A stretch of DNA of 45,188 nt from IMG/VR virus record IMGVR_UViG_3300037508_001848, positions 1 through 45,188 of that record; one strand, given 5' to 3'. The DNA comes from a virus. The notes beneath the pieces were generated by a model, which ran no database searches, was not told the origin of the DNA, and saw nothing but the letters and a program-made list of their open reading frames with translations. Position numbers and translations under genes: made by a program. Below, in pieces: positions 8,787-16,208 of this stretch (positions are counted from its first letter, which is position 1; the number at the start of each line of letters is the position of its first letter).

Positions 8787-9215
8787 ATGAAAAAAGGAAA
8801 AAGTGTAAAACTAAATCTATTCAACCCAATAAAATCAATGTATGGAACGGTAGATTCTAAAAATTTGAAATCTGTTTTTATAAACATTCAATCTTGGGTC
8901 ACACCCAAAAATGAAATGGAAAATTGGGGTAGAGTTGTTGGTAATCTGAACAGAGAAATCAAACATTCGATTTTAAATTCCAATAAATCTGAAATATTTC
9001 TTCCAAAAACTATAGTCGATTTAGACTTACGTGTTAGTGGTATTTCAATAGGTAAAAAATCTTTTTTTAATCTTGAAGTTAATTTGTTTTCAAACGAACA
9101 ATTAGATTTTAAATCTGAAAAAATCAAATTTGAAATCAAACAAATTATTAAATCTATCTACATTAACAATATCGAAAAAAACAAATATTTTACTTTTTCT
9201 AAGTCAAAAAAATAA
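8787..9215 (+). CDS. Hypothetical protein, 142 aa, upstream of prohead protease
   Basis: A basic protein starting MKKGKSVKLNLFNPIKSM with alternating strand and helix character (ISIGKKSFFNLEVNLFS) and a Lys-rich end (FTFSKSKK). It has no recognised motif, signal or membrane segment. It sits alone between the bS21 gene and the protease gene, with about 95 bases of AT-rich DNA before it and 39 after. The codon style is like its neighbours. Function unknown; a head-assembly role is only suggested by place. Confidence 0.75.
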   Translation: MKKGKSVKLNLFNPIKSMYGTVDSKNLKSVFINIQSWVTPKNEMENWGRVVGNLNREIKHSILNSNKSEIFLPKTIVDLDLRVSGISIGKKSFFNLEVNLFSNEQLDFKSEKIKFEIKQIIKSIYINNIEKNKYFTFSKSKK

Positions 9216-9234
9216 TTAACAATTCAATCTTGTA

Positions 9235-9241
9235 TATTTAT
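9235..9241 (+). promoter_or_regulatory. TATTTAT element before prohead protease gene
   Basis: Lies 13 bases before the ATG within TGTATATTTATCTG. Confidence 0.45.
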
Positions 9242-9254
9242 CTGAAAACAAAGG

Positions 9255-9968
9255 ATGAAACAACTTCGTATATTAGAGGCAAATGAACTTGGTCACGGAA
9301 TTCTTATAGAGATGGACGCGGGTTTTATAAATCCAAATGACTCATTGAATTTACCATTGTTGGAACAAGCAAAAAAATTAGATTATAAAAGTCCTTTTGA
9401 ATTCTATGCTGTACTTCAAAAGTATGACACACCAAATAGAAACGGAAGATTTTATCCTGAAAAAATATTAAAAAGAGAAGCGGATAGATATAAAAAAATT
9501 ATTCAAAAAGGACTATCTACATCAGAACTAAATCACCCTGAATCGTCTCTTATTGACTTAGATAGAGTATCTCATTTAATAACTGACATATGGTGGGATA
9601 AAAACATATTGATGGGTAAATTGAAACTTCTTACAAGTCCGGGTTTCCACGAAACAGGTGTAGTATCTTGTAAAGGAGATGTTGCAGCAAATTTAATGAG
9701 ACAAGGAGTAACTATGGGAGTTTCATCGAGAGGTGTTGGGTCATTAAAAAAAGTTGGTGAAAGAAACGAAGTTCAAGATGACTTTGAATTAATTTGTTTT
9801 GATTTAGTTTCTTCACCGTCAACACCCGGTGCTTATTTATTTTCTGATGTAAATGAGAGGGGTCAATACGAAGAAAATTTAGAGGAAGAAAAAGTTGCAA
9901 AACTTGAAGGTCCAATGAATAAATCTATTGATTTAATGAAAAAACTTAACGATTTTTTGGGAAAATAA
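9255..9968 (+). CDS. 21: Prohead core protease (gp21-like)
   Basis: This is the serine protease that matures the prohead by cutting core and capsid proteins after I/L-x-E. The family motifs are visible: a substrate-channel region NGRFYPEKIL (63-72), the histidine motif SELNHPES (90-97, His94) and the serine motif MGVSSRGVG (154-162). The length of 237 aa is near T4 gp21 (212 aa). Its acidic C-terminus (EENLEEEKVAKLEG) holds possible self-cleavage sites. TATTTAT at 9235-9241 lies 13 bases before the ATG. It is followed after 4 bases by the 70-aa gene. Confidence 0.92.
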   Translation: MKQLRILEANELGHGILIEMDAGFINPNDSLNLPLLEQAKKLDYKSPFEFYAVLQKYDTPNRNGRFYPEKILKREADRYKKIIQKGLSTSELNHPESSLIDLDRVSHLITDIWWDKNILMGKLKLLTSPGFHETGVVSCKGDVAANLMRQGVTMGVSSRGVGSLKKVGERNEVQDDFELICFDLVSSPSTPGAYLFSDVNERGQYEENLEEEKVAKLEGPMNKSIDLMKKLNDFLGK

Positions 9969-9972
9969 ATTT

Positions 9973-10185
9973 ATGGACGAAAAGTATTTTGTAGCAAAAA
10001 TTCAGTATGAACTTCCTGATGATACCACAGGTAAAATAAAAAAAATCAGAGAAGAAAAATTAGTAAAAGGTTTTTCGGTTACTGATGTAGAAGCTAAAGT
10101 AACCAAAAGGTACGAATCATTTTCATATGATTGGAGGATAACTTCAGTCTCTGAAAGTAAAATTGATGAAGTAATTGAAAAATAA
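9973..10185 (+). CDS. Small DUF4494-like protein (70 aa)
   Basis: The sequence runs DEKYFVAKIQYELPDDTTGK, then EEKLVKGFSVTDVEAKVTKR and ends ITSVSESKIDEVIEK. This strand-strand-helix layout, with a K-x-x-x-x-V-x-x-x-S-x-T-x-A/V-E-A centre, resembles the DUF4494 family I know from Bacteroidota and their phages; the match is from memory. Its role is unknown. It sits 4 bases after the protease gene and its stop lies at the base of a terminator hairpin, so it closes that transcription unit. Confidence 0.65.
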   Translation: MDEKYFVAKIQYELPDDTTGKIKKIREEKLVKGFSVTDVEAKVTKRYESFSYDWRITSVSESKIDEVIEK

Positions 10186-10208
10186 AAGTGGTCTTAGGGC
10201 CACTTTTT
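10184..10208 (+). terminator. Rho-independent terminator after the protease unit
   Basis: A ten-pair stem with a TTAG loop (AAAAGTGGTC / GGCCACTTTT, one G-T pair) ends in a T run. It starts at the stop codon of the 70-aa gene. A new TATTTAT element follows at 10221-10227. Confidence 0.75.
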
Positions 10209-10220
10209 AGTTTTTATAAC

Positions 10221-10227
10221 TATTTAT
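10221..10227 (+). promoter_or_regulatory. TATTTAT element after terminator, before 112-aa gene
   Basis: Lies between the terminator at 10184-10208 and the ATG at 10245, 17 bases before it, in the context AACTATTTATTG. A promoter is expected here because the previous unit ends just upstream. Confidence 0.5.
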
Positions 10228-10244
10228 TGTCAAATTTACTTTTT

Positions 10245-10583
10245 ATGTATATTTCTGTTTCCTATAAAGATTCGAGGGAGGGCAACCTTCTCGCCGTAGT
10301 CGAATGTAATACTTTTTCTTCAGGTATCAATTATTTGGAAAAACAAGGTTTTCAAATTATCGGTTCAAATCTTGTAACATCTACCATGGATGTAAAATCT
10401 GCCATGGCTACAGTAAGTTGGAGATTACAATTTAGTTTGATTGAGGGAAGTAGTGTTGATACCGTAATAATTTTTGATGATGACTGGAGACAAATTCAAG
10501 CTGTTATAGACATGAGAAAAGAAATGGGTTGGCAAATAGATTTTATGACAAGACAGGTTTCAAGTTTTTTCTCAGCAGTATAA
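10245..10583 (+). CDS. Hypothetical protein, 112 aa
   Basis: A GTG at 10188 would give a longer frame, but it lies inside the terminator hairpin. The ATG at 10245 comes after the TATTTAT element at 10221-10227, so I take that as the start (MYISVSYKDSREGNLLAVVE). The protein has alternating strands and one conserved-looking centre (VDTVIIFDDDWRQIQ), with no motif I recognise. It stands alone between a terminator and the scaffold gene, so it may be its own short transcript or the leader of the scaffold-capsid unit. Function unknown. Confidence 0.7.
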   Translation: MYISVSYKDSREGNLLAVVECNTFSSGINYLEKQGFQIIGSNLVTSTMDVKSAMATVSWRLQFSLIEGSSVDTVIIFDDDWRQIQAVIDMRKEMGWQIDFMTRQVSSFFSAV

Positions 10584-10622
10584 TAAATTCCATAATTTTT
10601 TAACTTTTTTTATAATTAACAA

Positions 10623-10629
10623 TATTTAT
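10623..10629 (+). promoter_or_regulatory. TATTTAT element before scaffold gene
   Basis: Lies 23 bases before the ATG of the scaffold gene in a 69-base gap. Confidence 0.45.
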
Positions 10630-10652
10630 TAGTTAAATCAATAATTATTGCT

Positions 10653-12251
10653 ATGCAAGAAAATAAAAATCTAGTAGAAGAGGCGCTCATTCAAATGAAA
10701 AATGTTGAAGAGGCTATCGCCGAAAATGCAAAAGGAATACTTGCTTCAACGATGAAGGAAGAAATCAACCAATTAGTAAAAGAATCTCTTTCTGAACAAG
10801 AGGAGGTTGACGTTGACGCTGAAATGGAAATGCCCGCTTCTGATGAAGAAGAGATGGACATTGAAATGGATGCAGAAGTTGATGACATGGAGGGTGAAAT
10901 GGAAATGGAACTTGACATGGATTCTGATGAAACTCCAATCGATTTGACTGGAGCGTCTGATGAGGAAATCTTAAAGGTTTTCAAAGCTATGAGTGAAGAG
11001 GATGGAATTATCGTAACAAAAGACGATGAGGAAATTCAACTCACTGACAATGACTCAGATAATGAGTACATTATTAAACTCGGTGAATCAAAAACAAAAT
11101 CTAAGGTTAATGAGGAAGAAAATTCTGACTTGGATGCAATTGTTGCTGATTTGTTCAAGGATTCTGATGAAGACATGGAAACAGATATGGAAACTGACAT
11201 GGAAACTGAAATGGAACCTGAAATGGAAGGTGAGGAAGTAATGTATGAAATTACTTTGGATGAGGAATCTGATGAAGATGAAATGATGGAATCTGATGAA
11301 GATGAAATGATGGAATCTGATGAAGATGAAATGATGGAATCTGATGAAGATGAAATGATGGAATCTGATGAAGAGGACGAATCAATGCTAGATGAGAAAT
11401 CTGATGAAGATGACAATTTAGACGAAGCGTACAACCACAAGAAAGCGATTAAACCTAAAGGTGTTGGAATTGGTAAAGGTCCTAAATTTTCTTACAAGTC
11501 ATCTGGTAAAGGTGGATTCAAAGAAGATATGAAGCAGGGTAATGCTACTATGGGAACTGGTAAAGCTAAATTCGAATACAAGAAAGGTGCTAATATGGAA
11601 GGTAAATCCAAAATCGTAAAGGCTGAAACTAAAGAGGGATATGGTTCTAAAAAGCACGAGTTCAAGCGTAAAAAAGTTGACGGTGTTGAAAAGAAAGCTG
11701 GTGACGTAAAAGGTCACTACAAGGACTATGAAAAAACTGAAACAAAAGAAGCTGCAAGAACATACGCTATGGGTTCTAAAGAAGGAAGAGGTTACAGAAA
11801 AGCAATTTCCAACAATAGAAACTATGTGTATACAGACAATGGAGTTAAAGTAGAATCCCTCGAGGCGGAAGTAAGTATGTTGAGAGAAAAGAATGAGGAG
11901 TACAGAAAGGCTCTTAATTTATTCAGAGAAAAATTAAATGAAGTGGCTATTTTTAATTCAAACTTAGCTTACGCAACAAGATTGTTCACTGAACACTCAA
12001 CTACTAAAAAGGAAAAAATTAACATCCTAAGAAGATTTGATTCTGTTGAGACTTTGAAAGAGTCGAAAGGTCTTTATAAGTCAATCAAAGAAGAATTATC
12101 TCAAGGAGAAAGTAAATCGATTACTGAGTCTGTAGAAAACAAGTTGAATACAACTGTGACTTCAGGTTCAGCAATCAATCTTATTGAATCAAAAACTTAC
12201 GAAAATCCTCAGTTTATGAGAATGAAAGATTTGATGAGTAAGATAAAATAA
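10653..12251 (+). CDS. Prohead scaffold/core protein (gp22-like)
   Basis: A very acidic 532-aa protein placed exactly between protease and capsid genes, where T4 gene 22 lies. Residues 50-260 are dominated by Glu, Asp and Met, including four exact copies of an eight-residue unit (ESDEDEMM). Residues 265-390 are Lys/Gly-rich. The end is a coiled coil and helix bundle (VESLEAEVSMLREKNEEYRK, then NLAYATRLFTEHSTTKKEK) that resembles C-termini of scaffold proteins in marine T4-like phages, from memory. It probably forms the inner core that the protease destroys. TATTTAT at 10623-10629 precedes it by 23 bases. It may be expressed with the capsid gene 28 bases downstream. Confidence 0.85.
   Translation: MQENKNLVEEALIQMKNVEEAIAENAKGILASTMKEEINQLVKESLSEQEEVDVDAEMEMPASDEEEMDIEMDAEVDDMEGEMEMELDMDSDETPIDLTGASDEEILKVFKAMSEEDGIIVTKDDEEIQLTDNDSDNEYIIKLGESKTKSKVNEEENSDLDAIVADLFKDSDEDMETDMETDMETEMEPEMEGEEVMYEITLDEESDEDEMMESDEDEMMESDEDEMMESDEDEMMESDEEDESMLDEKSDEDDNLDEAYNHKKAIKPKGVGIGKGPKFSYKSSGKGGFKEDMKQGNATMGTGKAKFEYKKGANMEGKSKIVKAETKEGYGSKKHEFKRKKVDGVEKKAGDVKGHYKDYEKTETKEAARTYAMGSKEGRGYRKAISNNRNYVYTDNGVKVESLEAEVSMLREKNEEYRKALNLFREKLNEVAIFNSNLAYATRLFTEHSTTKKEKINILRRFDSVETLKESKGLYKSIKEELSQGESKSITESVENKLNTTVTSGSAINLIESKTYENPQFMRMKDLMSKIK
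11265..11374 (+). repeat. 24-bp tandem repeat inside scaffold gene
   Basis: Four exact, in-frame copies of a 24-base unit (start GAATCTGATGAAGATG) at 11265-11360 plus a 14-base partial copy encode ESDEDEMM repeats. Just upstream, at about 11176-11232, a shorter 12-base-type repeat encodes METD/METE units. Confidence 0.95.
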
Positions 12252-12279
12252 AAATAAACAAAAACTAAAAATACTCAAA

Positions 12280-14091
12280 ATGGGAGCATTATTAGAATCA
12301 GGTCTTGTTGGTAACATCGGTCTTAAGCACCTTAAAGTTATCAAAGAAGACACAATCAGCAAGTGGGACAAATTAGGATTCCTTGAGGGTCTTAAAGGTC
12401 ACTTGAAAGAAAACGTAGCTCAGCTTTATGAAAACCAAGCAAGTTACTTAATCAACGAAGCAGCAACGACATCTGATACAGGTGCGTTTGAAACTGTGGT
12501 TTTCCCTATCGTTAGAAGAGTTTTCTCTAAATTGTTAGCTAACGATATTGTATCAGTACAAGCAATGAACTTACCAATTGGTAAATTGTTCTACTTTGTA
12601 CCTAACATTCAGAATTATACGGATGAAAGCACTGCTGATAACGGTATTCACCGTGCACCAGTAGGAGCACCAAACGGTCCAACAGACCCAAACAATGGTT
12701 ACGATTATAATGCAGGAAGAGACCTTTATGATAGATTTTATGAAGGTAACGAACCAGCATTAGACCCACCAGGTTTGTATGACTATTCTAAAGGTCAGTT
12801 CTCAGCTGTAACAGGTACTGCAGTAACCGCTGTATGGAACAACACAACTTTGAACTTAAATGTTTCAGGTTATGGTGAAGACAATTACAGAAAGGTATTG
12901 TTAATCATGTCAGGTTTTGCTAGCGATGGTGCTGGTAAATTAATTGGTCCTGATGGTCAACCAATGGACAACGAGTCTTTCTTGGCTGATTTGACTATCT
13001 ATGGTAGTGCAACAGGAAATAACCTCAACACTGGTACAGGAAAAGCTGGTGGTCCATACCTTTTCAGAGTTGTAACTCAGAGATACGGTAAAGGAATCGT
13101 TCAGTATGGTAATACGAACGCAACTGCAGTTTTCCCTAACAGTAAAACAGGTGGTGGTCAGTATGATGACCTTTGTACTCCTGATGGAGAAATCTATCTT
13201 GAAGTAGACCTTCAGGTTCCATGTTGTGTAAGTTGCACAGGATGTATTGATGGTTACACAGGTTCAACATTCTCTTCAACTACAGCAAATAACCAAGCTT
13301 TCACTCCTGTATACAGAATTTACAAGAATTTGGAATTCGAAGACAGAATGGGTGAGGTTTCATTTGACCTTATGTCAGTAACAGTTTCTGTAACTGAAAG
13401 AAAATTAAGAGCTCAATGGTCACCAGAAATGGCACAAGACGTTGCAGCATTCCACAACATCGACGCTGAAGCTGAATTGACAGCTTTGTTGTCTGAGCAA
13501 GTTGCAGCTGAAATCGATAGAGAAATCTTGAGAGACCTTAGAAAAGGTGCAGCTTGGAACTTGAGATGGGATTACAACGGTTGGAAGAGATTAGGTACTA
13601 ACGCAGTTCCTTACACTCAGAAAGACTGGAACCAAACGCTTATCACAGCAATCAACCAAATTTCAGCTCAAATCCATAAGTCTACTTTAAGAGGTGGTGC
13701 TAACTGGATTGTTGTATCTTCTGAAATCAGTGCAATTTTTGATGACTTGGAGTATTTCCACGTTTCAAATGCAGCTCCTGAGCAAGACCAATATAACATG
13801 GGTATTGAAAGAGTTGGTACTTTAGCTGGTAGATATCAAGTGTATAGAGACCCTTATTTCCCACCAAACCAAGTGTTGTTGGGTCACAAAGGTACATCTT
13901 TACTTGACACAGGTTACATCTACGCACCATATGTACCTTTACAACTTACTCCAACAATGTATAACCCATTCAACTTCACACCTATCAAGGGTATCATGAC
14001 TAGATACGCTAAGAAAATGGTTAACAACCGTTTCTATGGTAGAATCACAGTTGATGGAGTTAGAACATTCGATTTGAAAGAGTTGAGATAA
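12280..14091 (+). CDS. 23: Major capsid protein (gp23-like)
   Basis: This builds the head shell. T4 gp23 family landmarks are FPIVRRVFSKLLANDIVSVQ (71-90), the LRAQWSPEMAQD region in the middle and the end KGIMTRYAKKMVNNRFYGRI. A likely protease cut is after Glu60 (LINE, then AATTSDTGAF), matching the position and I-x-E rule of the T4 delta domain. At 603 aa it is longer than T4 gp23 (521 aa). The extra length lies roughly at residues 115-350 and includes a Cys-rich loop (VPCCVSCTGC), perhaps an outer insertion domain. The leader is a short A-rich stretch without a Shine-Dalgarno sequence. A strong terminator follows the stop. Confidence 0.95.
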   Translation: MGALLESGLVGNIGLKHLKVIKEDTISKWDKLGFLEGLKGHLKENVAQLYENQASYLINEAATTSDTGAFETVVFPIVRRVFSKLLANDIVSVQAMNLPIGKLFYFVPNIQNYTDESTADNGIHRAPVGAPNGPTDPNNGYDYNAGRDLYDRFYEGNEPALDPPGLYDYSKGQFSAVTGTAVTAVWNNTTLNLNVSGYGEDNYRKVLLIMSGFASDGAGKLIGPDGQPMDNESFLADLTIYGSATGNNLNTGTGKAGGPYLFRVVTQRYGKGIVQYGNTNATAVFPNSKTGGGQYDDLCTPDGEIYLEVDLQVPCCVSCTGCIDGYTGSTFSSTTANNQAFTPVYRIYKNLEFEDRMGEVSFDLMSVTVSVTERKLRAQWSPEMAQDVAAFHNIDAEAELTALLSEQVAAEIDREILRDLRKGAAWNLRWDYNGWKRLGTNAVPYTQKDWNQTLITAINQISAQIHKSTLRGGANWIVVSSEISAIFDDLEYFHVSNAAPEQDQYNMGIERVGTLAGRYQVYRDPYFPPNQVLLGHKGTSLLDTGYIYAPYVPLQLTPTMYNPFNFTPIKGIMTRYAKKMVNNRFYGRITVDGVRTFDLKELR

Positions 14092-14110
14092 TATGGTCTA
14101 ACCAAAATAT

Positions 14111-14138
14111 AAAAGGGTCCTTCGGGACCCTTTTTTTT
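14111..14138 (+). terminator. UUCG-tetraloop terminator after capsid gene
   Basis: A perfect ten-pair stem (AAAAGGGTCC / GGACCCTTTT) closed by a TTCG loop and followed by a T run. It ends at the stop of the convergent 87-aa gene, so it may act for both strands. Confidence 0.92.
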
Positions 14139-14400
14139 AAATATTATTTGTTTCTTGTTGGTTGAAGTCTTTATTGTTGATAAACTTAGAATTTATTATT
14201 GATAAAGATTTTGAAATTACTTCACTTTCCAATAACGAAAAAACTCCTTTTGAATAAGAGTAATCGACACATTTATTTAGAAAAAAAAGAGATTGTTCAA
14301 AGTTCAAGTCCTCTATCAAATTTCTAACATCTTTGAGGTCTTGGAATTTTATAGACTCGAAAAGTTGACCTCCCGTCTCCTGATTGAAATTATTAATCAT
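14137..14400 (-). CDS. Hypothetical protein, 87 aa
   Basis: A small, mostly helical protein starting MINNFNQETGGQLFESIKFQ and ending NNKDFNQQETNN-I. No motif is recognised. It is transcribed against the head genes: its stop touches the capsid terminator, and its start lies only 26 bases from the divergent 291-aa gene, so the two share a tiny two-way promoter region. Function unknown. Confidence 0.65.
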   Translation of the reverse strand: MINNFNQETGGQLFESIKFQDLKDVRNLIEDLNFEQSLFFLNKCVDYSYSKGVFSLLESEVISKSLSIINSKFINNKDFNQQETNNI

Positions 14401-14406
14401 TTGTAA

Positions 14407-14413
14407 TATTTAT
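14407..14413 (+). promoter_or_regulatory. TATTTAT element before 291-aa gene
   Basis: Lies 13 bases before the ATG, downstream of the capsid terminator, so a new promoter is needed here. Confidence 0.5.
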
Positions 14414-14426
14414 TATAGTATAATAT

Positions 14427-15302
14427 ATGAAAAAATTCAATATTAAAGAAGCCACGACTGCTGCAAGTAGTGGGAAATTTAAAGTTCCAATTGTTCTATC
14501 ACCACAACCGTGGACAAATGATGAACTTGGTCCTTTCATTGAACCTGTATACAGTTATACAAACGCAGAACTTGCTTATGAGGAAGCAGATGGTGATTTC
14601 AAACAGTCTCCTGAAGAAAGAGAAAAGATTGAAAGAAGAACAAAGAAAATATCAAAGGTTGATGAATATTTGAAACAATTTTACACAGGACAAAGTGATG
14701 AGGGTGGAAGTAACATTGCTGATATAGAGAACCCTGAGGATGTCATTAAAAAGGCTGTAGGACCCCTTAAAGAAGAAAAGGTTTTGGATGAAGATTTAGC
14801 TGTTTGGTTCGGTACAAAGAAAAAACCTAAAGGAAGTAAAGAACCTAAGGGACCTTGGGTGAACATCTGTAGTAAAGTTAATGGAAAACATCCACCTTGT
14901 GGTAGACCTGAAGCTAAAACAAAATCATATCCTAAGTGTAGAGCCGTTCACGTCGCCTCTAAAATGTCCGAATCTCAAAAAAGAGCCGCTTGTCAACAAA
15001 AAAGGAGAGAAGAGAAAAAAAACCCTAAAATTGGAACAGGAAACAAACCAACTATGGTCTCATACAAAACAAGAAAAGAATCTATCAATTCCTTGGTAAA
15101 AAAAGTTTTGAAAGAAATTTACGAACCAAAAAAACTATATCCTGTCGAATCGGTTTATTCAGCAGTATCTAAAGCTCCTGTCGAGTTAAAAAGAATAGTT
15201 TCTCAATTGAAACCAATCCCTTGTGTAAACGACAATGGTGAAAAAAGAACGTGTTTCAAAATTCCTGAAGTATTGTATGTATATTTTTCAGGAAATTATT
15301 GA
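14427..15302 (+). CDS. Virion-associated-type protein with Cys-rich KGPWVNIC module (291 aa)
   Basis: Residues 120-200 hold a compact basic module: LAVWFGTKKKPKGS, then KGPWVNICSKVNGKHPPCGR, then SYPKCR and an Arg/Lys helix (SESQKRAACQQKRREEKK). Such modules occur, as I recall, in uncharacterised proteins of many aquatic phages; the four cysteines could bind metal. Residues 217-231 form a helix ending VLKE (SINSLVKKVLKEIYE) that also occurs in other proteins here and fits the L-x-E rule of the prohead protease. TATTTAT at 14407-14413 lies 13 bases before the ATG. The end overlaps the convergent neighbour by seven bases. Function unknown. Confidence 0.75.
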   Translation: MKKFNIKEATTAASSGKFKVPIVLSPQPWTNDELGPFIEPVYSYTNAELAYEEADGDFKQSPEEREKIERRTKKISKVDEYLKQFYTGQSDEGGSNIADIENPEDVIKKAVGPLKEEKVLDEDLAVWFGTKKKPKGSKEPKGPWVNICSKVNGKHPPCGRPEAKTKSYPKCRAVHVASKMSESQKRAACQQKRREEKKNPKIGTGNKPTMVSYKTRKESINSLVKKVLKEIYEPKKLYPVESVYSAVSKAPVELKRIVSQLKPIPCVNDNGEKRTCFKIPEVLYVYFSGNY

Positions 15303-15709
15303 TTGACCTTTTGAAGAATATTTTTTAGGGAATGTTGAATGTTATTTGAAATCTCCATTTCAAGTTCCTCTTTTCTTTGCTCTATTTCGGAGTCAAAATT
15401 TTCTAAAAGTTCACCATACAAGTCATTATTTTCGATATATACACTATGACTGTAATCATGGTTGGTAATTTGTATAGTTCTGCTTGTTATGACAATAAAA
15501 ATGTCAAATTCGTCATTCCTAATAAACCTTTTATTTGATTTCGGAGCGTAATGAAGTTCTGAGTCTTTTTTGGAAATCAATTTGGAACATATGTCAATTG
15601 AGAATTGTTCCTCTGCTGCGATTGGAGGTCTTGGGTCGAATTTTTCTTTAAGTGTGAGGTATATCCTGAATAATATACGAGGGATGTAACCTGTGATATT
15701 TCTTTCCAT
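15296..15709 (-). CDS. Hypothetical protein, 137 aa
   Basis: Begins MERNITGYIPRILFRIYLTL, with a strand-rich centre (EFDIFIVITSRTIQITNHDY) and a glutamate-rich helix at the end. No family is recognised and there is no clear signal peptide. It is the last gene of the long minus-strand series and converges on the plus-strand 291-aa gene with a seven-base overlap. A near-match to the TATTTAT element (CATTTAT on the coding strand, 15719-15725) lies just before the start. Confidence 0.7.
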   Translation of the reverse strand: MERNITGYIPRILFRIYLTLKEKFDPRPPIAAEEQFSIDICSKLISKKDSELHYAPKSNKRFIRNDEFDIFIVITSRTIQITNHDYSHSVYIENNDLYGELLENFDSEIEQRKEELEMEISNNIQHSLKNILQKVNQ

Positions 15710-15737
15710 TCTACAAAAATAAATGAAAAAAAATCAA

Positions 15738-16208
15738 TTAACAATAGGAACCTGAGCAATGTTTTTTTCCATCTAAACCTGGCATACGACCTTTACACAC
15801 TTGAACTCCGTAACCCGAACTATATGCCGAGGGATAAACTTTGAATTTAGCTTTTGCTGCGGCTTTACCTCTAGAACAAAGTTTGGTTCCTGTTTTTTTT
15901 CTCCCCTCTGTCATGTCCATCATTTCATTATCCTCTTCATGTTCTTTGCCTTTAATCTCATTCATCATGAAATCAAAAACTTGGTCTAAGTTTTCTTTTG
16001 CCACAGTGATGTGGTCGGCAGCCCAATCATGACCATTCAATAGAATGTCATCTATAACTTCAGGATTTAATTCCAAAAGTAAATTAGCTTGACGGATTAA
16101 TTGTTCTAAATTACTGAAGAACATATAATTGGGAGATTCTTGCTCCTTCAAAACTTTATTCACAAGTCTTGAAATATCACTTTCTGTTAATTTAACTATC
16201 TTTTTCAT
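15738..16208 (-). CDS. Small protein with LCSRGKAAAKAKF C-terminal module (156 aa)
   Basis: The N-terminus is a basic helix (KIVKLTESDISRLVNKVLKE, residues 2-21) of a type repeated in other genes of this phage and ending in a potential L-x-E protease site. A helical middle follows. The C-terminal 50 residues are a small basic Cys/Gly/Tyr module (GTKLCSRGKAAAKAKFKVYP, then VQVCKGRMPG and CSGSYC) that I remember from other environmental phage proteins without a known function. The start overlaps the end of the upstream 502-aa structural gene by 17 bases, which suggests co-translation. It may be a protein carried in the virion; this is inference. Confidence 0.75.
   Translation of the reverse strand: MKKIVKLTESDISRLVNKVLKEQESPNYMFFSNLEQLIRQANLLLELNPEVIDDILLNGHDWAADHITVAKENLDQVFDFMMNEIKGKEHEEDNEMMDMTEGRKKTGTKLCSRGKAAAKAKFKVYPSAYSSGYGVQVCKGRMPGLDGKKHCSGSYC

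Noticed and set aside
10691-11440. Ser/Ile-rich minus-strand frames across the scaffold gene
   Set aside because: Antisense of GAA/GAT/ATG-rich acidic repeats gives Ser/Ile/Phe runs; these are shadows.
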